This document shows, piece after piece, positions 8,490-19,659 of a stretch of DNA of 64,000 bases (positions within the stretch are counted from its first letter, which is position 1; the number at the start of each line of letters is the position of its first letter). Made by a program: the position numbers and the translations under genes. The notes beneath the pieces are model-generated. The model searched no databases, had not been told where the DNA came from, and was given only the letters and a program-made list of their open reading frames with translations. Origin of the DNA: Macrolepiota albuminosa (taxonomy: Eukaryota; Basidiomycota; Agaricomycetes; Agaricales; Agaricaceae); contig JAMWFC010000111.1 in the NCBI GenBank assembly GCA_027475525.1, positions 434,001 through 498,000 of the forward strand, written 5' to 3'.

Positions 8490-10960
8490 TTTCTAATTCT
8501 GCTGAGTATAAAAAGAAGATTCACGCTGCAATTGCAGGTTTTGCAAATGGAAGTTATTCCTCTGTTTCAGATGTGGCAAGGCAAACTGAGGTACAAAACA
8601 ATTTATTGAATCTAAGCAGAGAAATTGACATTGTCACTCAGGTTGCATAAACAACATTACAAGACAATGTTCAAGGCATCCATCAATCACGTATCAAGGC
8701 TAATAAAGAAAACCAGCTCATTCAGCCTGCAGAGGAGCAAGTTCTTGTTGACTGGTGTAGTCATTCTGCACTCTTAGAAAGAGCTCTCCATTCAAATGAT
8801 CTTTGGAAGCATGCAACAAATTTATCTGGGAAAGTTACTGGCAAAAACTGGCATAAATGCTTCATTAAAAGAAATCTATCTCTCAAACTCAGTTGTGTGA
8901 TTGGCCTGGATCCAAAATGTGCAGCAAACTTCAATAAAACTTATTGGGGTACGAAACCTGATTGTCGAGATCAATGCATGATACATCAAAGGAATGCTTC
9001 AGAATCCCGATATTCAACCTTCGGCCAGTATGAATCGCTGGGTAGTAGCAATATTAATGTTTCACTTCGAGTTAGTACACGTCAAAAGTGCGTTCCACAG
9101 GCTGGACGGATTATCTAGGCGACCTAGACAGCCAGGAGATGAAGCACTAGATGATAGTGACAACGACGTATTTGATGACTGGATCGATCGACTGCATGGT
9201 TTCATACATATCATCCAGTTGCCTATTCCAGCGCTTCACGAAGACCAGCCAATTTTAACTTGGCTACACCCTATTGTTCCATACTACTGTTGGTAAATAT
9301 TTTGCTCTGCATAAATCCTAACATGATAGGTATGGTGAAATACCATCAGAGAACCAATGGAACATGGACGAGACAGGAAATCAAATGGGTGGTAGATGTA
9401 AAACTGATGGGAAAAAACATCTCTTCTTAGTTCAACAAAATGTCAAATATCAGATCAAAAGTGATAACTTGCAGCTTGTTACTGTTATTGAATGCATCTC
9501 AGCAGCAGGCAATAGTATACCACCTCTGTTTGTGCTTTCAAATAGTCCATTATCTGATTCTCAAGATTTACCAGAGGATTCATTTGCAGGGTATGATATT
9601 TTTTATTGTCCTTGCTAAAAATACTCACCAAAGTACAATTTAGTATTGCAACATCACCTAATGGTTGAACAAATCAGTATATTTGTGAAAAGTGGTTCTT
9701 CACAGTTTTTATTCCACATGTCATTACTTGCCATATTTCTGATAAGCTGATTATCCTCACCATTGATGGTCATAATTCACATGAAACCATTGCCATGCAG
9801 AGGGCTGCATATGAACATGATATAATCCTCTTTGGCTTCCCTTCAAAAACAACACACAAGCTTCAACCTCTTGATGTTGGCATTTTTGGTCCAGTCAGTA
9901 GATGCTGGACCACACACTGCTCTCGATAGATTGCTGAAGGTGTTGTAATTGATTGTTACAGCTTCATTGAAGAATACCTCAAAGTTTGGCCAGTTATAAC
10001 TGCTGATCTCATCAGAACTTCTTTTAGATTGACTAGAATCTATCTATTCAATTCTAATATATTTACTGATGATGACTATGCACCAAGTATGGCATTTTCA
10101 AACCAGGCACATGTCCCTTTATCTTATCCTACTACCATTCCATTGTCACCCATAGCAATTACAACTAATAGTGAACTCAATGATGATTACATCACAACCT
10201 TGAGCTCAGATATTGAGCATTGGAGCAAAAATAATGGCATAATACAGAAATATGAATTTTCAACACTCTCTCATCTTGTAACCCCCACAACATTTACTAT
10301 CTCCAACAACATACATCTTCACTCATCCTACTCACCCACTCTGCAGCCCTACAAAACTCCTATAACACAATTGACATCTACATCATCACTCAGACTCATA
10401 TCTCCAGCAAATGAGCTTGTACTTCTTGAGTGTGATTCAAGAAAAACAAAAGAGGAGCTTCTTACTACAGTTCAGTTACTGAGAACCAAGATAGGGGCCC
10501 TGAAAATGCAGCTAGAACTTAAAAAGGCAAAACATATAGTTACAAATATGCACTGCACCATAGTCAGAGAGGAGCTTGCTGACACACTCATTCAGCTCAA
10601 AAATACATACCAAAAAAAGATCTGAGGCTCCCCAAAAGTCAAAGCACAATTTGTAACTCATTCTGATCTCAAAGCAGCATTTGAAGCAGAATAGGTGGAA
10701 TGGTGAGAAAAAGAACGAGTTGAAGCAAAGAAAGAAGCACTAAAAGAAGCTGAGGCTAATGCTTGCAATACCCATATCACACAAAATTCAGTCCTCAAAA
10801 TCTTTGACCTTCCATTGTCATCACTGAAAAAAAAGAAGAATACAAAGTCCTTGCTACTATGCTGGAGCTATCAGCAAAGGGTACAGTGCAGGAGCTTTCA
10901 TGAAGAATTAAAAATCATCTTGATAAACATCCCAACCTAGCAGAGAACTCACATTTTGCT
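8490..10960 (+). pseudogene. decayed pogo/Fot1-type DDE transposase
   Basis: Scattered frames give the parts of a Tc1/mariner-superfamily pogo transposase in order. A CENP-B/Tc5-type DNA-binding helix-turn-helix lies at about 8700-8930 (NWHKCFIKRN, then LDPK...). The DDE domain has NMDETG near 9364, TIDGHNSHE near 9760 and QPLDVGIFGP near 9870. A linker with FTDDDYAPS near 10070 and a coiled, Glu/Lys-rich C-terminus to about 10960 follow. Many stops and frame changes break it, and a 356-bp piece of Gypsy pol sits between the HTH and DDE parts. Terminal inverted repeats were not identified. It cannot make an intact protein. Confidence 0.8.
8942..9297 (+). pseudogene. Gypsy pol fragment embedded in the pogo transposase
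   Basis: This stretch encodes a piece of the RNase H-to-integrase linker that matches residues about 400-500 of the pol at 244-3273 (shared words: SASMNRWVVAILMFHF, DWIDRLHGF, LSRRPRQPGD). It is diverged, so it comes from a different copy. Transposase homology stops just before it (near 8940) and resumes just after it (near 9315). It carries neither LTR nor element end, so it is not a simple retrotransposon insertion. Confidence 0.8.
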
Positions 10961-11455
10961 GGGTTGTTTACTACAGTACGCTGCTGCAAGGATCCCTTAA
11001 CAACAGCCACCTACTAAATATACTGCTGCACAATGGTTCAACTGCCCAAATGCCATCATCTTCTCATGGACCCTCACATCTTTTTTCAAACATGTATTAC
11101 AATGTTCCACTTTCATACATTCAATTTTCAGTTCCTGGCTTATCTGGACCAACTGATTCAGACTCCCTAAGCTGTCACCAGCAATCATATACTTTAGGTC
11201 TACCTTACATATGATACTACTGGTACAACATACTATCAATACATTTTGTCAATATATTGACTTCCTGAATCCTGCTTATGAGGCCAGAGCCCTTTACTGC
11301 TCATAATAAGTGACTGGTTGCTTGCTCTTGGGACCATGCCAGTACTTTTTTGTATTCTACTCTTGTTGTTCAAATGAAGTCTGAAACAAGAGACCTCACT
11401 TATGGTCAGGCACTGTGACAGTCTGTGACCTGCTAACTGGGAGATACCTGCTGAC
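10961..11455. other. no gene recognised
   Basis: AT-rich sequence follows the transposase remnant. Short open frames on both strands have no recognisable domain. It probably includes the untranslated end of the pogo element. Confidence 0.5.
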
Positions 11456-12051
11456 TGTCAGGGGACTCCTCATTTCTTCCTTTTCTCGCTCCTTATCTCT
11501 TCACTCTCCCTTCATTCATTCTCTTATTTCTTCTGACATTATTTCATTTTACTGTTTTTATTTTTTCAACACTATCTGTTAGTACTACTCTCAGCCCTTC
11601 TTATTTCTTCTGACATTATTTCATTTTACTGTTTTTATTTTTTCAACACTATCTGTTAGTACTACTCTCAGCCCTTGAGGTGCTCTGGTTCTTTAGCTAC
11701 CATTCAGACAAGTGTGGGCCCTTCAGCACCACTTCCAGACTGCTTATATAAGCCAGAGTTTGCCTTTCTGACTTCTAAAGTCCAGAGTTTTCCTGCCTTG
11801 TTTGCACAGTTGTTTGGTTAGTCAATTTTCGAGTTTTTAAGGTTTTGTTGTACTGTACAGTTGTTTTCCATGCTTCAGAAGCCCCAGAAGCGTCCAACCT
11901 GGCATAGGGAATCCCTAGACTTGTTCTCTTTGGATCTCCCTCTGCCAGGTGAGTAGTTATTATGATATTGTCAGTACATACTCTAATACACTTGGGATCT
12001 CCCTCTGCCATCTGTGTGACTGAGCCACAGCCTCTAGAGGTTGCCCTTACA
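11456..12051 (+). repeat. solo LTR of the chromodomain Gypsy family
   Basis: It begins TGTCAGGGGAC and ends GCCCTTACA, like the LTRs at 51582-52080 and 57856-58431, and contains the same TATATAAG box and the AGACTTGTTCT motif. It is flanked by a perfect 5-bp target duplication CTGAC (11451-11455 and 12052-12056). Its length is 596 bp, or 519 bp without the 77-bp duplication. Recombination between two LTRs of a full element is the usual origin of such a remnant. Confidence 0.92.
11522..11676. repeat. 77-bp perfect tandem duplication B
   Basis: Copies at 11522-11598 and 11599-11675 are identical. It lies in the solo LTR and is absent from the 5' LTR of the related full element. Likely assembly overlap. 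Confidence 0.9.
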
Positions 12052-12087
12052 CTGACTGCATGGTCAAGCATAGTATTAGTAGCTGTG

Positions 12088-12754
12088 CTATTACTAATAC
12101 TGTTTAATTAATTTGGCCCTGGTATGTAATAGAGTATGACTAACAATAATCAATGCTTATCAATGCATATGACTCATCTAGGCTGACTATTAGAAAACAG
12201 AAAAGAATGTTGTGCAGATTATCACTGAGGTCAGGAATGATGAGTGCGAGCATGCAAATGAGAACTGAGGTGTGGACATAATATGAGTGCATGTGAGTGC
12301 AGCCACCATTGAAGGAATGCTTGGAGGGGCACAGTCAAAGGATATGCAGTAGAGAGGCCATGTGGGGACAGTGTGAGGACAAAACAATAAGTGTATTGAG
12401 TGTAAAGAAGAATACAATATATGTAACTATGAGTAAGCATGAAGGTATTTGTATGTATTAGTATTTAAAGTGTCTGTGAAGCCTGGTACCTGTAACAGGG
12501 GATAGGATAGGCTAAGTTTCAGATGTGCTAAGAGTAGGTGCATTATCAGACTAAGCTCAGAATAAAGTTGGACATAGTTCAGAGACCAGTCCTCTGACAA
12601 CTTCTGAATGACCACTCAGCCCATCCTATCCCCTTTTGTCTTCTAGTAGTCAGCCTAGATGAGTCATATGCATAGATTTTACTCAGCATCAATTATTGTT
12701 AATCATACTCCATTACATCCCAGGGCCCAATTAGTTAAACAATATTAGTAATAG
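12088..12754. repeat. about 110-bp inverted repeat pair flanking 440 bp
   Basis: Positions 12088-12197 are a diverged reverse complement of 12640-12754 (shared core CATATGACTCATCTAGGCTGAC and its complement). The enclosed DNA contains a block related to 7725-7833 at 12514-12604. It could be a foldback element or two LTR-family-C fragments in opposite orientation. No coding frame is supported inside. Confidence 0.65.
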
Positions 12755-13010
12755 GATAGCCACCAATGTAGTATATAAAGGCAGCCTTTGGATAGAATAT
12801 CTCCAGGCTGAACAACAGCAGTGTTCTTCTGGCCTACACACTGAACCAACTGTAAGCTCTCTAGCAACATTTGACTGCTTGGTTAGCCTTGCTGGTCCCT
12901 TGCCTGACTCTTGCTTGCCTCTACACCTGCTTGACTCCTACTTGTCACAAGTGCTCACTGGCTCTGTGGAAGTAGTTCCACAAATGTTAAGCATTCCCTT
13001 TACAGTTGTG
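12514..13010 (+). repeat. LTR family C fragments, plus orientation
   Basis: The block 12514-12604, an intervening unit with TATATAAAG near 12772, and the block 12783-13010 match the minus-strand repeat at 7703-8041, but the first and last blocks are in exchanged order. The TATA motif suggests an LTR promoter. Nothing codes for protein. Confidence 0.6.
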
Positions 13011-13323
13011 TTCTGGAGTATATGTAGGATTTTACAGAAGAAATAGTGAGTAATCGTCAAATAATTTTAACAAAATGTACTAGTTCATTACTTGTTCTGA
13101 TAAAAGAAAACAAAATACCAAATTGAGGAGTGTTGAGTTGAGCAGTTGCTGGTTTTTCTTATAGACATGTAAAGAGAAAGAATATTGACGAAATGATGCA
13201 TAATTTTTTAGGCATGATAGTAATCAAAGCTAGCAAAATTTTCACTTGAAAGTTTACAGATTGAGCTAAGAGCAAGTGGAATTAATCAGGAGCTAGAACA
13301 TGCAGTCTTTAAAGAAAATCATT
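13011..13323. other. no gene recognised, left of the assembly gap
   Basis: AT-rich sequence with no supported frame and no clear match to other repeats in the window. Confidence 0.4.
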
Positions 13324-13423
13324 NNNNNNNNNNNNNNNNNNNNNNNNNNNNNNNNNNNNNNNNNNNNNNNNNNNNNNNNNNNNNNNNNNNNNNNNNNNNN
13401 NNNNNNNNNNNNNNNNNNNNNNN
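13324..13423. other. assembly gap of exactly 100 N
   Basis: One hundred N characters separate the repeat nest from the aldehyde dehydrogenase gene. The round length suggests a fixed-size scaffold gap rather than a measured distance, so linkage across it is less certain. Confidence 0.98.
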
Positions 13424-13695
13424 ACCTAGAATAGAATAGAAGCTAATAACACATGTAGATACGTCTAGGCGCCTATAGAACCTCTTAAAAAAAAAAAAAA
13501 ACAATAATGAAATATAATAAATAAAGAAAATAAAAAACGAAGAGAAGAGTACATACATACAAGTAATAAAATAAAAAATAATAAAAGAAAAAGAAACATG
13601 TATTTATGTAAGTAAGAGTCGGGGACCGGCGCACACGTGCGCCGCTACGATATAAGTATATGGACTGCATCATATCCTTTTCCTTGTCAACATCC

Positions 13696-16090
13696 ATGCC
13701 AGCTACTTTCACCTACAAATTTGAGACGCCTGCCTTCACAGGGACCTCCACCATCCACACAGGGTAAGCCATAATCTCTTCTTCTAAACAAGCTTGTCTG
13801 TCTAACTTCTTAAAGCCTGTTTATCGGGGGCAAATGGGTCGATCCGGTTGAATCTGCAATGATTGAGTGAGTGCCTGCGAAGAAATAAGGTTTATTTCAT
13901 GCGTCTCTAACAATCTGCTGTGAACCTAGCGTCATCAACCCAGGTATGAGCAGTACACCTACTTTCTCGATTACTTCCAAGTATCTGACTAGACGTACTT
14001 ATGATAAACAGCAACGGGCAAAGTTATAACTGCCGTCGCTGCAGGCTCACGCAAGGATGTTGACATTGCAGTTGATGTTGCTAAAAAGGTGCGAATTCAA
14101 AAATGAAAAGGGTCCCGTGTTTTGACCTGGTCACAAGGCATACAAGACTTCATGGGGACTCAAAGCCCCAGGGACAGTCCGCGGAAAGCTCCTGTATAAG
14201 CTTGCTGAGCTCCTTGAGAGGGACATTGATGAGTTTGCTGCTCTTGAAAGTCTCAATGTTGGCAAGTATCGTTATCTATCTGGATTAACAACTACATTGA
14301 GAATACGACTTGTAGGAAAGGTCTATGCGAATGCAAAGGCAGGGGATATTCGAATGAGCATCGATGTTTTCCGTTACTACGCTGGTTGGGCTGACAAAGT
14401 GCAAGGAAAAACCATTGAGGTAACGATTTCCGACAGGGATGTCCCATAATCACCTGACATGATGCAGACCAACGAAAACAAACTTGCCTATACGAGGCAC
14501 GAGCCGTATGGTGTTGTGGTACGTACAAATTTGCTTTGACGTGCACCTATTGAACGCCCCCAAGGGCCAAATTATCCCATGGAATTTCCCTCTGGTACAG
14601 ATGGAGATTTTCTGACCCGAGTCCTTCCTTACACTTTTGTCCTTTAGTTGATGCTGTCGTGGAAGTTCGGTCCAGCCCTTGCAACTGGCAATACCATTGT
14701 GCTCAAGGTCGTTCATCTTGTGATTGTTTTCCGATCTCTACCTCTGATACGCTACAGCCATCTGAAATCACACCACTCACGGCCCAGCGTTTCGCTGATC
14801 TCATAATCGAGGCTGGCTTTCCCCCTGGGGTGGTGAACATTGTTAATGGTTATGGTGCCACAGTCGGTCAAGCCATTTCTGAGCATCCGCTCATTGAGAA
14901 GATCGCATTCACGGGCAGCACTCTTGTGGGGCGTAAAATTCTGAAGGCTTCTTCCGAATCGAATTTGAAAGTCGTCACGCTTGAATTAGGAGGGAAAAGT
15001 CCCACTATCATTTTTGATGATGCAGATTTGGAGCAAGCTATTAAATGGGCTGGATATGGACTCTTGTGAGATTATGGTTTGGTAATTTCCATAACAATCC
15101 GTTGACTGACCTTGTTTGCATGTGATGTACAGCGGGAATATGGGTGCGTTACGGTGTTGAAAGATAGTATTATGGAATTTGCTGAGCGGACTTTTTAGGC
15201 CAGGCATGCTCCGCTGGCACGCGAATTTTCGTTCAGGAGGGGATTTATAACGAGTTCCTTTCTAAGTTCACTGATATTGCAAAAAACCTGACTGCTGCCA
15301 CCGGTGATCCTTTTGTTGTTGGCACGCAACATGGCCCACAAGTCTCACAGACCCAATTTGATGTGCGTCTGTCCCACCTGGCCTTTTGCATCCTTCCCTC
15401 CCAGCATATGCTCATCTACGCTGATTATACCTATTTTGAGAGAAAACAGTGCTGACGTACCATGTTTAGCGTGTCATGTCGTATATTGAGTCGGGTAAAC
15501 AGGATGGTGCGACGATACATACGGGTGGTGTACGTCACGGCAACGAAGGCTACTTTATCCAACCAACAATATTCACAAACGTCAAACCTGAGATGAAGAT
15601 CATGAAAGAGGAAATTTTTGGCCCTGTCGGTGTTATTGCGAAGTTCAAGACTGAGGAAGGTGAGCTTTGATTACCATCTATGATGATCATGCGAAGCTGA
15701 CGAAACTTGGCAGAGGTCATTGAGGCGGCTAACAACACAACCTATGGCCTTGCTTGTCATATCTTTTCGCAAAATATTAGCCGTGCCTTGAAAGTTGCAC
15801 ATTCGCTTGAGGCCGGATCTGCTTGGGTACGTTATCTGAATTTCAACATAGTAACTTCTAGTGGCTAATGCCAATGACTTTCAAGGTCAACTGTGCCCAA
15901 TCAACGGATAAGGCAGTACCCTTTGGTGGTTATAAACAGTCTGGAATTGGCCGAGAGCTTGGCGAATATGCCCTTGAAACGTGAGTTTCTATCTTATGCT
16001 TCATCATCGTTGTGTTTAGCCGACTGCCTCCATTTCTACAGGTACACGCAGGTCAAGGGTGTACATGTGAACATTGGACATAGACTTTGA
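13696..16090 (+). CDS. NAD(P)-dependent aldehyde dehydrogenase, multi-exon
   Basis: It oxidises aldehydes to carboxylic acids, probably in the cytosol, since no targeting signal is seen after the ATG. In spliced order the ALDH landmarks are: [10 protein letters not shown] near the N-terminus; [10 protein letters not shown]; the NAD-binding [11 protein letters not shown]; the glutamate-bearing LELGGKSP; the catalytic cysteine in GQACSAGTR, split by an intron at about 15136-15198; EEIFGPV; and the C-terminal [20 protein letters not shown], ending VHVNIGHRL. About ten short introns are needed and all use GT..AG. No disruption was found, so the gene looks intact. It begins about 270 bp after the N gap and its promoter region is A/T-rich. 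Which aldehyde it uses cannot be told. Confidence 0.88.
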
Positions 16091-16289
16091 TTTGTATTTG
16101 ATTCGATTGAATCTCTGTCGAGGATTTTCATAATAGTGAATAGCACATATGTACATGTAAGACAATTGACATATCTGTGGACTGGTACATATAATATGGC
16201 GTTCTATAAATAAGGCGTGAAGTTTACATTTGGAGTAGGAAGATGAAACATTTCCCGTGTCACTATCCAATCATATATGGCAGTAAAAA

Positions 16290-17960
16290 TACAACTTTCA
16301 TGCTAAAAAGGATGTTATTCCACCTGGCTTTACCGATACTTGGAGGCGTCGTTTCCTAAACATGCCTGATATATTAGAATCAGGAGAGACCGCTAAATCG
16401 AACCGACAGTCAGCCGGGCGAGGACAGTTATCCTTAAATGATATATCGTAGTTTAACAAAGTGTGAGCAAGTAAGGCTTTAGCTCATCGACGGCGAAGAA
16501 GTGTCCAGGGCTAGGAACAGGATTGCGCGTAGTGATAGGTTGTTTACAGGTCAGGGACTAACCATGCATGTTTACCGTGGCCAAAGACGATATGATATAT
16601 TCATGGTTTAGTGCGACCATTTGTTGCCTACTGGACCCTTCCGCCTGTTGTTCCCTCATTTTGGAGAACCTGAACCCGTCGAAGACTAAAGCACCAGGAT
16701 AATGTCCCTAACGAATAAGGTCTTGATAGGCTGCTTTTCAGACTCTGAAATGACAGCCCTTTACTTCGTCATGATGCATGGCAAAATTGGCCACAACGAT
16801 GTCATTTCCCTTCCATCAGAGAAGGTAAAATCTCTAAGATCCTTTCGCTGCACAATCGCTGTATTAGCGCCGTAAATGACATGACGATAACTCGAACGCA
16901 GAAGCAAGGACTCACTAGCAACATTTTCTCCAAGTTTCTGAGACTCTTTAATGAAGCTATCAAGTTTGACCATTTTACGAAACGAAACAACCCTTCCGCA
17001 CGAATTACTCTCTTTAGTTCTCCACGTAGAGCAAGAACAAAAGACGAATTGGCAGCATTGGTAAGGAAACGGCCAGCAAATCTAGGCCAAACAACGAATA
17101 TTCTTGTCGTCCACAAGAGGAAGAAGATGGCTACGATTCGAGGAAGTTAGGGAATAAATTTAAGCTTGAGCCGCCCTCATGACCTTGACTGTGAACTCAA
17201 TATTCAATTCTCAAATTCCGGCCTAAAATAATTTGACAAGAGAAGCATTCGAGTTTTTAGCGTACGTCAGTGACACAGGGGAAAGCCAACAAATAGCCGA
17301 TTACTGGACCGACTGGCTATTTTCACGATAATTGGAAGCGCGAGCACCGGGGTCCAGTCTAATTCCTTCATCAAGTATAACGAACCTTTGAATACGCTTT
17401 CAGCTGACCTTCAGTCACGGGTACATACTCCTTAAATGCAGTAGTAATTGTAGTAATTTCATCTTGTACATCAGGGAAACGTTCCAGAAGACTGCGAGCG
17501 AGAGATAGATAACTTGACAACTTCGACGCGGTAGGCGTCGCAACGGACTTCCGGGCCAATGTGAAACATCTGGTGGGACTTGGAAAAAAATAAGTCAAAA
17601 AGGTCCATGATAAATTGAACTCGAAAGACTGATACATCGGCAAAGGATTCACAGAAGCTGATATGGTCGTCCGCCGCATTACGGAATTCATCACTCATTT
17701 GGCGACCACTGACTACTACTGTCCACTTAGATACACCTGGTATTTTGAACGCAGCACCGCGATACTGTGACGAACAGTTAGATCAGGTCGTAAAGTACAT
17801 CCGGACATTCAAATACCTTATCATGCCCCTCCCTGGATCATATCACGAGCATCGTAAAGGACTTTGAAGACTCCCGTGTAAGAAGACAGAATTCCAGAAT
17901 CTCCGATAGTCAGAATTTCACTGAGCTAACGAGGGATGAATGCCATTGGGGAGGGGTGTC
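16290..17960 (-). pseudogene. cytochrome P450 (CYP5144-like) with internal deletion and frameshifts
   Basis: From right to left on the minus strand there are P450 pieces in order: GDSGILSSYTGVFKVLY and ARDMIQGG, KYRGAAFKIPG..WTVVVSG, MSDEFRNAADDHISF, a FPDVQDEITT region, and ASRSSNRLFVGFPLC near 17290. Then the order jumps to LKRVIRAEGLF and KLDSFIKESQ near 16950, RKDLRDFTFSDG (K helix and beyond), the heme region FGHGKHAC-PGHFFAV split by an intron, and a C-terminal PRPAD motif. The segment between FPLC and the J/K helices, about 200 residues with the oxygen-binding I helix, is missing. Frame breaks occur just before the heme loop and again after it. It cannot be a working monooxygenase. The subfamily name is inferred from memory of agaricomycete P450s. 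Confidence 0.8.
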
Positions 17961-19659
17961 AGGAGTATCAGACGACTGTCAACTTTCCTATCTTCCCAGA
18001 CCCTTATCCTGAAAATCTAATCTTTCTTGCTTTTTCCCCATGGGATACTTTCATGTGGCCATAACCCTGGTCCGTCCTTTGTAACGCATTTGATCTGAGG
18101 TCATTGTGATGTCCTGACGGGGGGATCTTCGTTATGAAGAGGTTAGGGGCACTGGGCCAGAAAACAAGGTTCCAAAGGGATGCCTAGAAGGTAGAGGTCC
18201 GTGTGCGCATTGACCGCAATTGTGGGTCCCAACAGGTCTCCTTTTACTGAGCCTTGATGTTGACATACTTGATTATCTATCGGCGGTATGCGCAGTGCTT
18301 CAACGCATAATGCGTCCCTTTACTGTTCGCCTGAGCTTTATGTCGAGAACCGCTGCGGATATCCATGAAGGAACAACGTAGATTTTATGTTGTGTTGTTC
18401 ATCATGCATGGAGATTCCAGGGACAAACTATCCGTAGAAATTTATCCGCCTTGGTTCTCGTTCTCGGATATAATATGGTTGCCTCTTACTACCGCAAGTT
18501 TGCGAGGTGACTAGGAAGGGAGACCATCTAACCAGGACTCCAGAGACAGAAGGGTTGGCAGTGGTGAATGACGGGTTAAGCAAGGAAGAGATAATGGTCT
18601 CAACAAAGTGAGGGAGGTGGAGATATTCTTGATAACAAGTGCAAGCATTACTTCTTCCTGAATCATTGAGGGCATTTGTCTCTTCAAGGAACATTGCTCT
18701 TTTCCTTGAAGGTCGGATAGGATAAAGAGAACAGAAATAATCAGACCAACCTGTGTATGTTTACTCAGTTGGCCGCGGCTTGGAGAAGTTCTGGCTTCTT
18801 AGGTTGCGTGGACGCGCCCCACAGAGCCATGCTTAAAACGTGTGTCTTCATTACATAATCTTATGCAGCCCCAACTACACCATCTCCGCATCCAGGAATA
18901 TGTGTACATAGTTCCTTTTGACTACAGGCTCGTCTTGAATACGAACATGTCAGGTTTGTGGACGATTTCCCCCCCAAATATGACGGTCGAAATATACATA
19001 AGACTCAACATCACGACCTCCCTTAGGCTTTAACTTCCTGTAGGCAAAATTGGCTGGCATGACCCTACTTTCCTACCTGTCCCTGCCATTCTGCTGTGAA
19101 TCAACTGAAGAAAAACAAAAAATAAAGAATCAAGACCAACAACGCTGGAAGTAACTACCGCTACCGTGTGCTTCCCAATCAAGGCCTTTAGGCAATCATA
19201 ACTACTGCCCATCAAGCTAGAATCGTGACATTGGGTTAGAAAATCTGACCATAGAAGTTCCTTGCCCTCATTGATTGACTTTGATTGAGCCTAGAAGTAG
19301 AGGTGCCGGATGGATTTCTGAACAGAAAATGTGTCAATGAAGGGATCTATGTCTCTGAATGGCTCCTTTAAATGTTATGTGGTAGGCATGCGAAGAATAT
19401 TAATAAGATAGTATGTGCTAACGCTCTCTCGAACGGTAAGTAAGAACGTTTGAACAGATTCAAGACTGCCACAACTGAGCAACTTTATTGACTTAAGCCA
19501 TCTTCAATACTCGTGTTTCCGTAAACTGACCGTACACAACTTCTGAACATGTCCTCCTCGTTTTCGTGGTACATAATCCATTCTAAACATTCTGACGTAC
19601 TTCCTGCATATAAATCATTATATAGCAATAGACAAAATCCCAGTCCAGCTTTAATCTAC
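17961..19659. other. no gene recognised
   Basis: About 1.7 kb lies between the P450 remnant and the MFS transporter 3' end. Open frames of 60-90 codons occur on both strands (for example 18428-18694 minus), but none shows a domain or fits convincing splice sites. It may hold a short or lineage-specific gene. Confidence 0.4.
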
